Source of the DNA: Coptodactyla brooksi
Lineage: Eukaryota; Arthropoda; Insecta; Coleoptera; Scarabaeidae
Direction: 5' to 3'
Assembly: GCA_033557675.1 (NCBI GenBank)
Contig: JAWQRM010000111.1
Location: forward strand, 1-30,382
Length of the DNA stretch: 30,382 nt
Part shown: piece after piece, positions 9,100 to 20,900 of the stretch
Numbering within the stretch: the stretch's first letter is position 1
Layout: the number at the start of each line of letters is the position of its first letter
Position numbers and translations under genes: made by a program
Notes under the pieces: generated by a model
Told to the model about the DNA's origin: nothing
The model's input: only the letters and a program-made list of their open reading frames with translations
Database searches by the model: none

Positions 9100-9960
9100 T
9101 CTAGTTTTATTATCCATTACAACAGAAATTCAAAAACAACATCCTATGATTATAAATACAAAGAATATAATATACACAATTATAATGATTACATTCCCAA
9201 AAAACTGCTTAAATATTTTTTCTTTTTTTTAGTGCCCGTTTTCAACCTGAACCATTCTGGTCTAGACATTGCTGGCAATGTAAAGCAACTGAATAACGAA
9301 CATAAAGAATTATTTCGTTTGGTGTTTAGACGCATTCTCTTTCAAGTTTCAGAAATCTCTAAAAGAAAAAGTTTAATTTTAAAACATTACTTGCACCGCC
9401 TGCCATAAAAAACAGTCCGTTCAGGGGTTGCTTACCTTTTCTACATAAGAAGTGCCAAGTAATCAGAATATGATGCCAAGATATCAAAAAAAGTACAACT
9501 TTGCCAAACATAAAGCAAAATTAATTCTGGTTAAAATAAAACTTAAGTGCTACTGAAACGGTTTTGGACATATGAAAACCCCATGACTGGGACTATTTTA
9601 AAATTGCTACAATACTCGTATGAACCGTTTCCGGATTTATGTCCGTAGGAACTTTTTTTTTCATAAGTCGACATATACAAACGGAATTTCTGGACACCTG
9701 TATATACTGCCCCTTACAATAACTAAAATTTATGTTCAACCATATTTTAAAACTTTACAACTCTACCCTTCAAAATATGATTGTAAAGTTTATAACTAGT
9801 TGAAGCGCTAGTTTTTGTATAAAAAAATATAAATGTGCTGTAAAAATAAGAAAATAAAATAATGTTTTCATAAAAATGGTGTTTTATGTACTGATAAAGA
9901 TTATTCTAGAAATTTTATTTAATTAAGCTAAGAAGAGCTGTATAAAGACATACCATGTAA
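9100..9960. other. Intergenic stretch with a possible mariner-type end
   Basis: No gene is seen. GGACACCTGTATA at about 9693-9705 resembles the right-hand end of mariner-type elements in this window (compare GGGACACCCGTATA at 24840-24853), and the 150 bases before it may be the rest of a small decayed element. The left end was not found. Confidence 0.35.
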
Positions 9961-10002
9961 GACTGACCTTAACCAACCACAATTGTTTAGTTAAGGTCAG
10001 TC
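9961..10002. repeat. Perfect 13-bp inverted repeat (hairpin)
   Basis: GACTGACCTTAAC at 9961-9973 is the exact reverse complement of 9990-10002, with a 16-base loop. It could be the end of a transposon or a transcript hairpin between the two convergent genes. No partner element was seen. Confidence 0.7.
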
Positions 10003-10119
10003 GGCTGATCTCGAAGATCGCACGACAATTAGTGAGAGAATCATAGTACGAACCTAGGCACGCAAATTCCCTGAGAACCTTGATGGACACATAACAGCTT
10101 CAGAATATCCATTTTTACA

Positions 10120-11120
10120 ACCGCCGAGAGGGTTCAAATTATCAAGTGGTATTTAAGCAGCAATTCTTCAGAGGCAGTTGTAAATTTATTCGCAGCTGCT
10201 TTTGAAAATAGGCCAATTCCATCACGTTGAACAATGTGTTCGAAAAGACAGATTATGCAGCATGTTTCGTCAATGCCACTTGAAAATTCACGACCCTTGA
10301 CAACCTCAATTGAAGCCTGAAAGAGAAGCTAGGGAAACTAATATCTGTGCATTTGTCTGCCTCCAGCAGACAAATCTTCGAAGAAGTTGATACCAGCATT
10401 CGAACAGTCAGGAGCATTTTGAAGCACAACAAATTCCATTGCTTTAAAGTGGGAACTACGCAAGAGATTTTTCTTGAAGACAATATCAGATGAATGGAAT
10501 TTTGTGAAGCTATGATGAAAAATCAAACAAGAATGAAAATTTCTTAGGAAATATTTTATTTTCGGATGAATTGCCTTTTCCCACTCATAGTCGTCACAAT
10601 CTGTCCACTACGTGATATTTGGCTCAGGAAAATAAGCATCTAGTGTTGCTACTCAAATGCAGTATCCACAAAAGCTGAATGTTTGGACTTGGTATTTTGG
10701 GTGATTTCATCCTTGGACCTTTTTTCATTGATGGAAACCTATATGCCAACAAATATTTAGATTCCTGCTGAAAGAAAACCTCATACTTGATGGGAAGGTC
10801 AGGTTTCAGCATGATGGATGTCCTGCTCATAATATGAGAGTGCAAGAATTTCTGAAATACTTTCTCTGATCGTATTATTAGCAGAAGTGGCAGCATTATA
10901 TGGCCCGCTAGATCGCCAGATTTATCGCCAAATGACTTCTTTCTGAGGGGGTACACTAAAGAAATCATTTCCCAACATCTGGATGTGCTCAGAATCAAAA
11001 TTATTCAAGTCCAGCAAAGTATTACTCCAGAAATGCTTTCCAGAGTGATTAGAAATTTCAAGGACAGGTTGGGATATTGGTTGGTGAAATTAGGAGGCAT
11101 GTTTGAATCTCTCATTTATT
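10120..11120 (+). pseudogene. Mariner-type transposase, heavily mutated
   Basis: The + strand preserves, across several frame shifts, the order of a mariner-like transposase: 'NENFLGNILFSDE' (about 10535-10575), a block that in three frames corresponds to N-V-W-x-x-x-L-G-D-F-I-L-G-P-F-F (about 10678-10730), and 'KVRFQHDGCPAHNMRVQEF' (about 10795-10850), where the D of QHDG is the second catalytic aspartate. A later 'VARSPD/L' type region (about 10900-10960) can be made out only with frame changes. No terminal repeats are visible. It lies between the two convergent host genes. Confidence 0.75.
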
Positions 11121-11638
11121 TTATTTTTAAATATTATTAGAATTATTTTATATTAGAACGACCTTTTATTTTAGTAAGAATGAATGAAATGTTTTTGTAT
11201 GTCTGTCGGACTTAAAAGTTCGAAAAGAGATAAACATTTATTGTTAGTAGTCAGAAAACACGTGTATGTACGACTAGCATATACCTCCTCCCAGGACATC
11301 AAAAATATTACTAAGCACTCATACGGTAGTATGGTAGATAGTATGATGGGGTATGGGAGTAATGTGTGATTCTGCTACAACACTTTTTTGCATACCTACA
11401 CTTTTTTTGTAAAAAGATACCTTTATCGCATAATATTTACATAAATTAATTATTCAATTCCGATTGTTGCTATTTGGGAGCGCGATTTTTTACATTCAAG
11501 GTTGTTTTAGTGCAATGAATAATTATTAAAGAATAAAACTAGTGGAAGTAAATCGATTTAAAACAGAAGTAAAATACAAAAGGATTTTTTTTGTTTTTAA
11601 GGAGGTGTCAAATAAACTTACAATCTTTTTAACTTGAT

Positions 11639-11644
11639 TTTATT
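11639..11644 (-). terminator. Poly(A) signal of the V-ATPase subunit a gene
   Basis: The minus strand reads AATAAA about 210 bases after the stop codon at 11854. It is the nearest canonical signal I see, which makes 11620-11853 the likely 3' untranslated region. A second AATAAA-like site occurs further down, near 11166. Confidence 0.5.
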
Positions 11645-11853
11645 CTTGTTACGACATATATTGTTTAAACATTATACGCATGCATAAGAGGACTACACGA
11701 TAAGTTTGCAATTAAATATTAAAACAAGACAATATAAAAAAAGAACTTACTACACATTTAAGTACCCTAATAGGTTTTTGTTTTTCCTTCAAATAATTTA
11801 AACATGCTGACACATTCTAAATTGGATCTAACGGACTAGGAGCAGAGCACCGT

Positions 11854-11959
11854 TTATTCCGTATCCGTCGTTTGAGAAGCTGAATCCAAAATCAGCTCAA
11901 ACGAGAACGGCTGGAAGCCGTGTCCTAAGCCGGCGTAGAACTTACTCTGGAACTCAACC
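11854..11959 (-). CDS. Vha100-1: V-ATPase subunit a, terminal coding exon
   Basis: The exon enters after GCAG (11963-11960) and finishes the W codon of 'LRLHW'. It encodes 'VEFQSKFYAGLGHGFQPFSF' and ends with 'TTDTE' and a TAA (11856-11854). This is the cytosolic C-terminus after the last membrane helix. The intron before it is 68 bp. Confidence 0.93.
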
Positions 11960-14900
11960 CTGCAAAATAAATAGAGTACCTTTGTTTAACTCTGCAAAAA
12001 CAAACCAAGTAAATAAAGCACACTTACCAATGTAAACGCAGCGTATGCAAAAACGCTGATAATCCTTCCATTAGAACCAGGATCGAGACAGTCAAGCTAG
12101 CCCAGAAACTAAAGATAATATAGAGGGCGACACCGCCTCTCCAATCGTCTATAATAAGCCCCTTGCTTAACACCATGTTCCACAATACCTCAGAGAGTTC
12201 TGGAAGAAGATACGAAGAAGTTATTAAAGTTGTGTATGCTATTGCAAAATATAATACAAAAATGTAACACAGTCATTTACTCACGTGCATGCGCAAGTGA
12301 CAGCGCCCACAAACGTAGGTACGATGCGGTGTGCGACACAGATCCCAAGACGTACTCAATCGTGTGGATCCCCTGGTGAATAAATAGCTCGCTGATGTCT
12401 TCGTGGTCGTCGGATCCGCCACCGTGTGGCGCAGCCTGCGTGTTGTTTGGCATCGGCTGTTCGGCATCGCCGTTTTCCGTTGCTTGCTGCATCTGCATGT
12501 GTACGGCTTTCTCCTTCTGGCTTCTCATAATGAAAATGGGCTTAGCGAACAACATCCAAGGGATGCACAGCAGGGCAGCTATGACCAAGAACTTCTGGAG
12601 CACTAGCTGTCCGGGGAACATGGTTTCATCACAACCGTCCACCACTTTGGTCTCCTTGAACAGGACCATGTTGATGAATGTGATGAGAATCGATGGAGCA
12701 CACTGTGGGCCCCACCTAAAGTCACCGTCCGTGTGCGGCTCTAAAATATTATTTTTAGTGTAATAAAAAATCAAAACTAAGTAAAGTTCACTTACTGTCT
12801 AAGGTAGCGAAATATGTGACCCACTTAATGAACATTAACGAAACCATGTACAAGAATAAGAATGTCATAAAAATAACTTGTGGGATAAATTCGCAGAAAA
12901 TGTTAAGTGTATTCTTAAAGTACCTAAAAAAGAAGATCTACAGTGATAATTTATTATTTCAATATTTCCGCTTACCTATGATTGAACAAGCTTAGTGCTA
13001 TACCAAACAACATGTGCAGTACACCCAAAATAATGGAAACTTTCATTTTGTACGCGTTTTGGAAAATAATCTTGTTTTTAGCGAGCTGCCAAACAGGATC
13101 CATGCCAAGCGGATAAGGGTGACCTAAGAAATCTTCGGTGGCCGGATCCAACATGTGCGTATCCAACATATTCAACGCCTCTTCCTCGGTGACATTGTTA
13201 ACCCTCCACTTCGAACCGAAAATATTCAACGACTTCGAGAACATATCGTTGTATATCAGACCGGTATAAATCGAGAAGAGCCCCATCAGCAAGATGATGT
13301 AACGGCCGCCGAAGAAGATGTTCCAAATTTCGTTATCAGATTTTTTCGCCGCCAACGGTTTTTCCTTCAGCACCATCCAACCGGCGAAGATTGCCATCAA
13401 CAACCCGTGGCCGCAATCGCCAAACATGACCGCAAAGAGAAACGGGAAGGTTATGATAGTGTACGGCGCAGGGTTCATTTCGCGGTACGACGCTATACCG
13501 TACGCATCAATCAACGCCTGAAACGCCGTGGTGAACTTGTTCGTGTGGTTGTACGTCGGTGGGTCTTCATTGCAAGTTTCCATTTTGTTCAAAATCGGGG
13601 GGACAGAACTTCCGCTGCGTTCCTAAAACAAATTAGTCGTTCTGAAACTGCTGCAAAGCTGTCCCAAAAGAGTAAAAATAATATGTTACAGAAGTTTCTT
13701 ACTTATCGGTCAAAGATACACAAGCTACAGTCCCACATGACCAAATTAGTCTACACAACTTTATTTCTTTTATCTTAACCCTCAGTCTACCAGGAAATAT
13801 AGTTTCTTCATGTTTCTTCAAGCTGGGTGATCACTTTCAAATAAGAATGGATTCAACTTTATTTTATTTCACATTTTTTGCTGATAACTACGGAGTGTTC
13901 ACCACACACATTACTTTTGCAACATGCACACATTGTTCTTGTTTTTCTATCTTTTAAAGCTGGACAAGTACACACCTTTTCTTCTTTCTAGGAGGCTCTG
14001 TATTAGTAGATGATTCGGCGTCTTCTCTTTTCTCGGGATCCTTGTATTCTGCTAGTCTCTTTGCTAGAGCGATTAGAAGGTGTCTTCTCTTTTTCAATGT
14101 GATACCTGCAGGTTTCAACAGCTTCCATAATATTCATTCATTACACTGATATCTGGCTTGTTGTAAAAAAACTATTATAGTAGAGAATTATCTCAGGTTT
14201 CTTTCTTTGACCGTCATCAACCTTTTTCTCGTTGTGCAAAGCACTAAGTAACGTTACAAGCTTACGTTTCTTTAAAACCAAACCTTGACCAATTTTAAAC
14301 TCTGTGAAAGAAACTAGTAATTCAGGTTTATGTCTGCAAATCGTACCAACTATTATTAGATTTTTTAATAGCAAGTACTTTCCTACTTTCTTCTTTTGTT
14401 TCTTTTTTAGAGCGATTAGAAGGTGCCTTCTCTTTTTCAATGTGATACCTGCAGCAGGTTTCAACTACTTCCATAATATTCATTCATGACACTAATATCT
14501 GGCTTGTTGTAAAAAAAACTATTATAGTAGAGAATTATCTCAGGTTTCTTTCTTTGACCATCATCAACGTTTTTCTCATTGTGCAAAGTACTAAGTAACG
14601 TTACAAGCTTACGTTTCTTTAAAACCAAACCTTGTGGAATTTTAGATTCTGCGAAAGAAACTAATAATTCAGGTTTATTTTTTTAAATCGTACCAAGTAT
14701 TGCTAGATTTTTTGAAAGTAAGTACTTTTCTAGGTTGTAGGAAGTAAAAAAGTTGCTGCAACTAACATTCCTTTCAGAATTTTCAATTTCTTGAACTAAA
14801 CACTTCACAACCTTCTCTCCTTGATTCCTTTTTCTTTCATCACCCTGCTTTCAGCATAAATTTTTAGTTTGCATGTATAGCTTGTTGCGCCGTCACCAAT

Positions 14901-17900
14901 AGCCCAAAATTTGAGTCCATACCTTCCAGACTTTGATGGAATATATTGTCTAAAAGGACATCTTCTTCTGGAGGTTACAAGGTGTTCATCAATTGTCATA
15001 CGCCAATTTGGTGCATAAGTATCTTGCAAATAAGTATTCCATAACTCAAAACCTTCTCTTATTGGTGATATTTTGTCACTGCTCCTTTCTATCCACCTTT
15101 TTCTTGCATAATCAAACCTTAGTACACAAAGTATGCCTTGATATCTGTTTCGGCTGATTATTTCGCTAAATATTTTCCTCCCATTATTTTTGTTTCAAGG
15201 TTGCATTACAACATCGTTGTGGGATTTGTATCAAAACCCCAAAAAATTTCTTTAGCTCCGAAAATGTGATTTCTTTCCAATTTTTTTCGTAAACAATCCT
15301 TCCTTCAGCATTTGTTCATTTTAGGATAATTTGTAGAAGAGGTTTACGAAAGAAAATCAAAAATGAAGAAGCTATGGTATCGATCTCTCGATTTGCAAAA
15401 CAAGTTGGATCTAAACGTTCTCGTAGAACATTGTCTTGTGGCTGTCTCCACTGACTTGGTAAGATGGGATCCTGATACCAGACAACTCTTTATGTACATT
15501 TATAGACTAAAAGCCATATGGGTCCATTGAACCCCTTCAGTAAGCCACAAAAGTATTTTTATACTGCAAAAACTATTTATCAGAAAAATTCCTTTCTTAG
15601 GGTTAATGGCATGACGGTACTCAGAATCCTGACAGCAGTTGGAGATATTCATAACAATCATCCATCAAACAATTCTGCGATATCAAAATTCACAAGTCAG
15701 ACTGGCAGCTTTAACAGTAGATGTTATTGATGACATTCAAAGGCAGATAGAACACAGTTCAAAGAAATTGACACAAAAATTAGCTGCTCAATCAGGCACC
15801 TCTAGTATAATTAACACTAATTCCAGTGCAGGATTGTCCATTTTGTTTTGCCATAGAGCATTAAGGAAGCACTCGTTAGTTGGAGCAGTGTTTGCTGCAA
15901 TATTTCGATTTTTCGCATTAATTTGCATTGTGTCAATCATCAAACACAATAGAAAAACTGTTTAATAAAACCAATTTCATGTTTTTGTAGACCGTTGTCA
16001 AAATGGTGTTTACTAAGTTACAGGATGCTTTTATTTTAAAATCACACTTTCGCAGTGGTACTTGAAAACTTGACAGAAGTTGGAGCTATTCCTTATAATC
16101 ATTGTCATGTTGGAATTCTTAAAAACCCTATATAATTAATGCAAGGGTACATTTTTTGATCATCGAATGCATATTTTCAAACTGATGATGATACTTACGG
16201 TACCGCGTCGCAAGGCAAGTTGAATATTTTCCAAATCCAACACAGGAACCCAACATTCAGCAATCAAACACTTTTGTGTGACATCCAAATTGAACAAGTT
16301 CAACGTATGGTAAATAGCCTTGATTTTGCGTACTTTAACGAACCAGTTTTTGATGTTCTTGGCTGCAGCGACCAGAACTCTGTGACGATGATCTTGCGTT
16401 TGTCCCAAAACCTAATTGAGAAGTTAATTGAGAATGTTACCATTAAAACAACGTCATTCTAACCGTATTTAGGTCTTCAATTCTAGTCATGACACCCATA
16501 GCCATTTCTCGACGGTCAGCCGGCGCCTCCGGGCACGGGTAGAGCGTGGCGCGGAAGCCTTCGCAAATTTTCTTGACCCTAGTCTTAAGTTGATCGCCTT
16601 GGAAGAATATTATGAATACGGATTTATACACTTGATCACCCTGCACAAAAGAAACAAGATAATTACATCACAGTAAATTTTTCGCCAGGTGTTTATACCG
16701 TGGATGGATCTTCCAATGGCGTTTCAATTTCCGCTTGGCGCAGGAACACATTGCCTCTGCATGCCCTCCACAGCATTCTCTCAAAGGCAGGAATCCTCTC
16801 GCGTAGTATGACACCGGCGACAAAACTGTTTTTTTTTTTACGGGAAGAGTAAAATTCTAATCAAATAAATTCTCGTATACTTAAAATGTATTTTAGCTAA
16901 CCGATTCTTGATTTTAGTTTGCCACGTTTATTAAACAGAAGTGAAAATCACAAAATAAGTTTATCAGAACAACGCATAATTTGAAATCAACTCTATCTAA
17001 TGCTTTAAATACTTTCTTGCCTTGCTTAGTTTCAAAATCTCGTTTATGAAGCACCATTTCTTGAATCTAGAATGAATTTTTTGAAACACGATAAAGTTTT
17101 ATTTAATTCACCAAAAAATATTGCTCATTCAGCCATAATATACTCTTTTATTGCCCCTAGATTATTTTGTGGAGTTTATTAAAATCTAAAGTACACCTAA
17201 TCAGGTCCTCAAAGTTTAGAAAACTTTAGAAATCAAACTTAAAAAAGAATCTGCAACAGTACACGTAAGAATAGTTAATAAATGACCTCAACATTTTTTG
17301 CACCGTCCTGTTCAACATTTAGAAATGAACAGAGCTAAGTTTAAAGTAAGTTAGAGCGCTTATCTTAAACTTAAAACCATCACATTTTTGTTTCATTGTT
17401 TTCAAAATAAGAAATATCGTTTTTGTTGATCTTCTAATATTATTTTCACAGACAACAACATTATACCAACATTATTATTATTTCTTTTAATTTTGTTTAG
17501 CCAAATATGTAAAATAATGATATTTATCATAGTATAATAATGTATAAAAAAAAATATTAACTGTTAAAATTATTGAAATCAATTGGAAAAATAAAGCTTT
17601 GTATCATTTCTTTGTTGGTATTTAAAAGAAACAAAAAATTAGGTCTACCTTAATTTCAAATTAATATCGTTTCAACTTCTGTTTAGATAACTGGTCAAGT
17701 TAATTATTATAATAACAAACAAAAGGATATTCAGTTAGCTAAAATAAAAGATTATTAGGTCGTTATTGCATTATTCCCTTCTTTTATTTTTTATACATTT
17801 TGTGTGCAATTTTAAAAAGGTTTTTAGTAAACTTTTTTTTTTTTATTAAGATTGCACACAAAATGTGGATGTTCTCACAGCACTTTCGCAAAAAGTCGTT

Positions 17901-20900
17901 GGTATAGATTTTCCAAAGGAAAATGTCTACTCTAAAAACAACAATAAAACAGCAAACTACAACACAAAAAAGCAGCGAATGGCTATAGAAGTTATTTGTG
18001 GGAGATTAACTTAAAAAACAGCAATTTCATTTTATTACAAAAAAAAATTAACAACAATCAATTTAAAAGCTCTCTAAAGGACTGTACATAAAAACAAAAC
18101 TAGGGACATTACAATACTTGTATCCAGCTGTAGAATTGTGAACACGAAACTTTCGATTTGATTAAGCGACAAAAAAAATTTCATGTTCTCAATTAGGCAT
18201 ATAACTTAGAAAATTAAGGCTAGTGCAAATTGGATAATATAAAAGTGTGTGTGTGGTATTTAAAAATATAAATAAGAAAAAAGTCTCTAAAATACTGACC
18301 AAGGCAGGTAGTCTTCCAGTTCGTTAGGTTTTTCCGGAAAACTGCTTTTTAAAAAGTTGCTTAGTTGTTTTGAATGACTTGAATGAGTTTCTTTTTATAA
18401 AAAAAAGAATAAATATGAAATGATGGTATGTAGGGTGCGTGTATTTGTACAATGAGAAATAGATGTATGTAATATAATGTTTCTTGCTGTTATGATCTGA
18501 GAAAAATTGAAAAGGAGAAAATAAAAATAATGAAATTACGAAGAAAAGAAAAATTAAGTATGTTTACAGATTTTTTTAATGGTAGATACCACACGATGGA
18601 TTTATTTGTAATTTGAGTTTTCTATTGTGATCACCTGTCCATTAAAACCATATTCCTTTGTTGCCTTGCCTAGCCTTGCACTAATATAATAATTAGCAAC
18701 AAAAAAATGTTGAATATATTATTCTATTGTTTTATTTATAGGATTGTTTAAAGGAATGCACAAGGACGATATAAGTTGTGGAATACCAATTATTTTAAAA
18801 TACAAAAGAAAGAGTTTGTGCTTAAATGTGTTAATATGTACAGGGTGAAACATAATAATGGTCCACCATTAATAGAACTTACATTATTAACAGAAATAAA
18901 TAATTTTAAACATGTGGAAAATAGTGCCTTATCTAAAACATGTACATAATTTTTGTCTTTTCACTGTCGTCTTAATTTATATAACAAAAAGAAATCCCTG
19001 TACAACTAAAAAGAGAATCCCAGGCGCGCCACTGAGTAATACAAAAATAAATTAAAGTAGTTCAAATTAGTTTAAAAATTAGAATAGTTTTAATGGACAG
19101 GTTCGGTAACCAAGGAAACTTCTACCGTACGAAAGCTAAAATATTATTTTATACAATCTCGGAACCCTCATCGTGTAGTACCAACACAATTTTCTAGAAA
19201 AAAAAATATTTTTCCAATTTCTGTTTTCGAATAATCTGTAGTCGATTTTTTGTGCATTTTTTTTTTTTTTTGAAAATGATACATACCCCAACTGGACAGG
19301 GCCGAGGCCCCCTTGTCGTGCTATACTGTCATCGCTTATGAGTGCCCTCGTCATTGACTCAGTGGGGTTGCCACCCTCGTGCTGTCCAACAACACAATTA
19401 GGTATTAGCCAAGAGGACAGTTGGGTGGGGCCCCATGTTTTTTTGCGTGAAAACAACAAAAATCGTGGAAAACGAACATTTCTCTTTTCGTCTACTTTAT
19501 TGTCACACTTGACGACACCAAACTACTTGTTTTTTCTTTGCAAAATCTCTTATATTTAAACTTACCTTTTACCATTAAAAGTTTGGAGAAGTCAAGTTCA
19601 AAAACAATTAAAAAAATAATACGAATATTATTTTACTTAGACGTACTTACAAAAAAAAGTCTAATAAAAAAGCAATCCAACACCTAGCATGACAAAATAT
19701 TGACAACATTAACAATAATAATATCACACTACACCACCACCAAATACGTGTGTTGTAAGTAGCAGAAATGTGTTGTAATCTTAACGAATTTAAAAAATAA
19801 GAAAAAATAAGGTAATGAAAGGGGACCATGTTCCGTGTATAACTAAATAAAAAAGAATAAATAAAAATATATAAAAGCAGCGATTTAGCGTGAAAAAATG
19901 CAATTATATGTAAAACTCACTAGGAAAGCACGAATACCAAAACGACAAACAAAAAGGCATCATGCAGAAACAGCTATCGTATTAATGTAGGGTTCAATTT
20001 TTCTTTTGCCCCTCGCAAGGGGAATTGCTCGAAAGTAAATTGTGCGTTGAAAGAAAAACTTTTTGTTATTATTGATACAGGGGGATCAAATACAGACACG
20101 TGCTTGCCTGAGGGTCATCCGGTAAAGCCCAGTGTCTGCCAAGTGGTGATACAAGTGCTGAAAGAACATCAGAAAGTGGAGAGAGAAATTTTGAAAAGTA
20201 CATTTTGAGATCTGCAGTCCAATCAAATTTGTTAGTTACAAATGATTAAAGTAGTTCTTTGGTAGAACTCATTGCAGTTTATGTTTAATATTTATTAATA
20301 TTTGCAATATTAAAATTCTTTTAAAAAACTTTCAAAAAAAATCCTATATACCATAACAATATTAGAATCAATATATTAATGTCTATTAATCCACTAAGAC
20401 GTATTTTATTTCTATTTTCTAAGGATATCTAACGTCCTAATATTTTATAAACATGCATATTTTTATTATTTATGTAATAATATATGTATATTTTCAATTT
20501 TTGTTCTTATGCATTGCAAAGCCTGTATTACAAAACTGTTAAATTATAACGATTACATAGAAAAACAGTCTGTAAAGTAAAGCTTAAGATTTTATAGCAC
20601 AATCAATTTATGTTTATTGCTATAATAACAAACAAGTTCTTAGAAATTACTTGAAATGTCAGTCGTAGAAATAATTTTGAGTTTAAAATTAAAAAACAAA
20701 TGCTAATAAAATATTAGGATACGTTAGATATTTTTAATTAATCTGACAGACAAATATTATGAATTATTATATAGCAAACAGTCAAATATACACACAATAA
20801 TATTAAAAAAAATCAAATTGCTGCATCTAAATTTTTAACATTCTGTACATGGTAAAACAATTATGTCAGAATCTTCAAAAATTTGAAATAAATGAAAAAT

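Larger units (their letters stand above)
13779..15602 (-). mobile_element. piggyBac-type transposon inserted at TTAA
   Basis: The element runs from CCCTCAGTC to CTTAGGG with TTAA at 13775-13778 and again at 15603-15606, the target duplication expected for piggyBac. The displaced fragment shows the empty site with one TTAA at 1816-1819. The transposase, on the minus strand, is broken by frameshifts and by an internal tandem duplication. Best parts: 'WKEITFSELKKFFGVLI' (about 15230-15290), 'MTIDEHLVTSRRRCPFRQYI' and 'GRYGLKFWAIGDGATSYTC' (14805-15029, with the conserved D and the RCPFRQYIPSKP-like block), and a C-terminal cysteine-rich tail (about 13890-13970). It is inactive. Confidence 0.9.
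13623..16198 (-). other. Intron of Vha100-1 holding a piggyBac element and a mariner scrap
   Basis: A 2576-bp intron, large beside its 52-85 bp neighbours. Most of the excess is the piggyBac insertion (13779-15602). Without it the intron would be about 750 bp, similar to the copy in the displaced fragment. Confidence 0.85.

Noticed and set aside
12395..12763. Two + strand frames over the exon with the essential arginine
   Set aside because: They are mirror frames of a proven exon with unlikely composition (many C, S and W).
13155..13778. A 207-codon + strand frame opposite the V-ATPase gene
   Set aside because: It is antisense to the largest exon, is rich in R, H and Q as expected of a shadow frame, and resembles no family.
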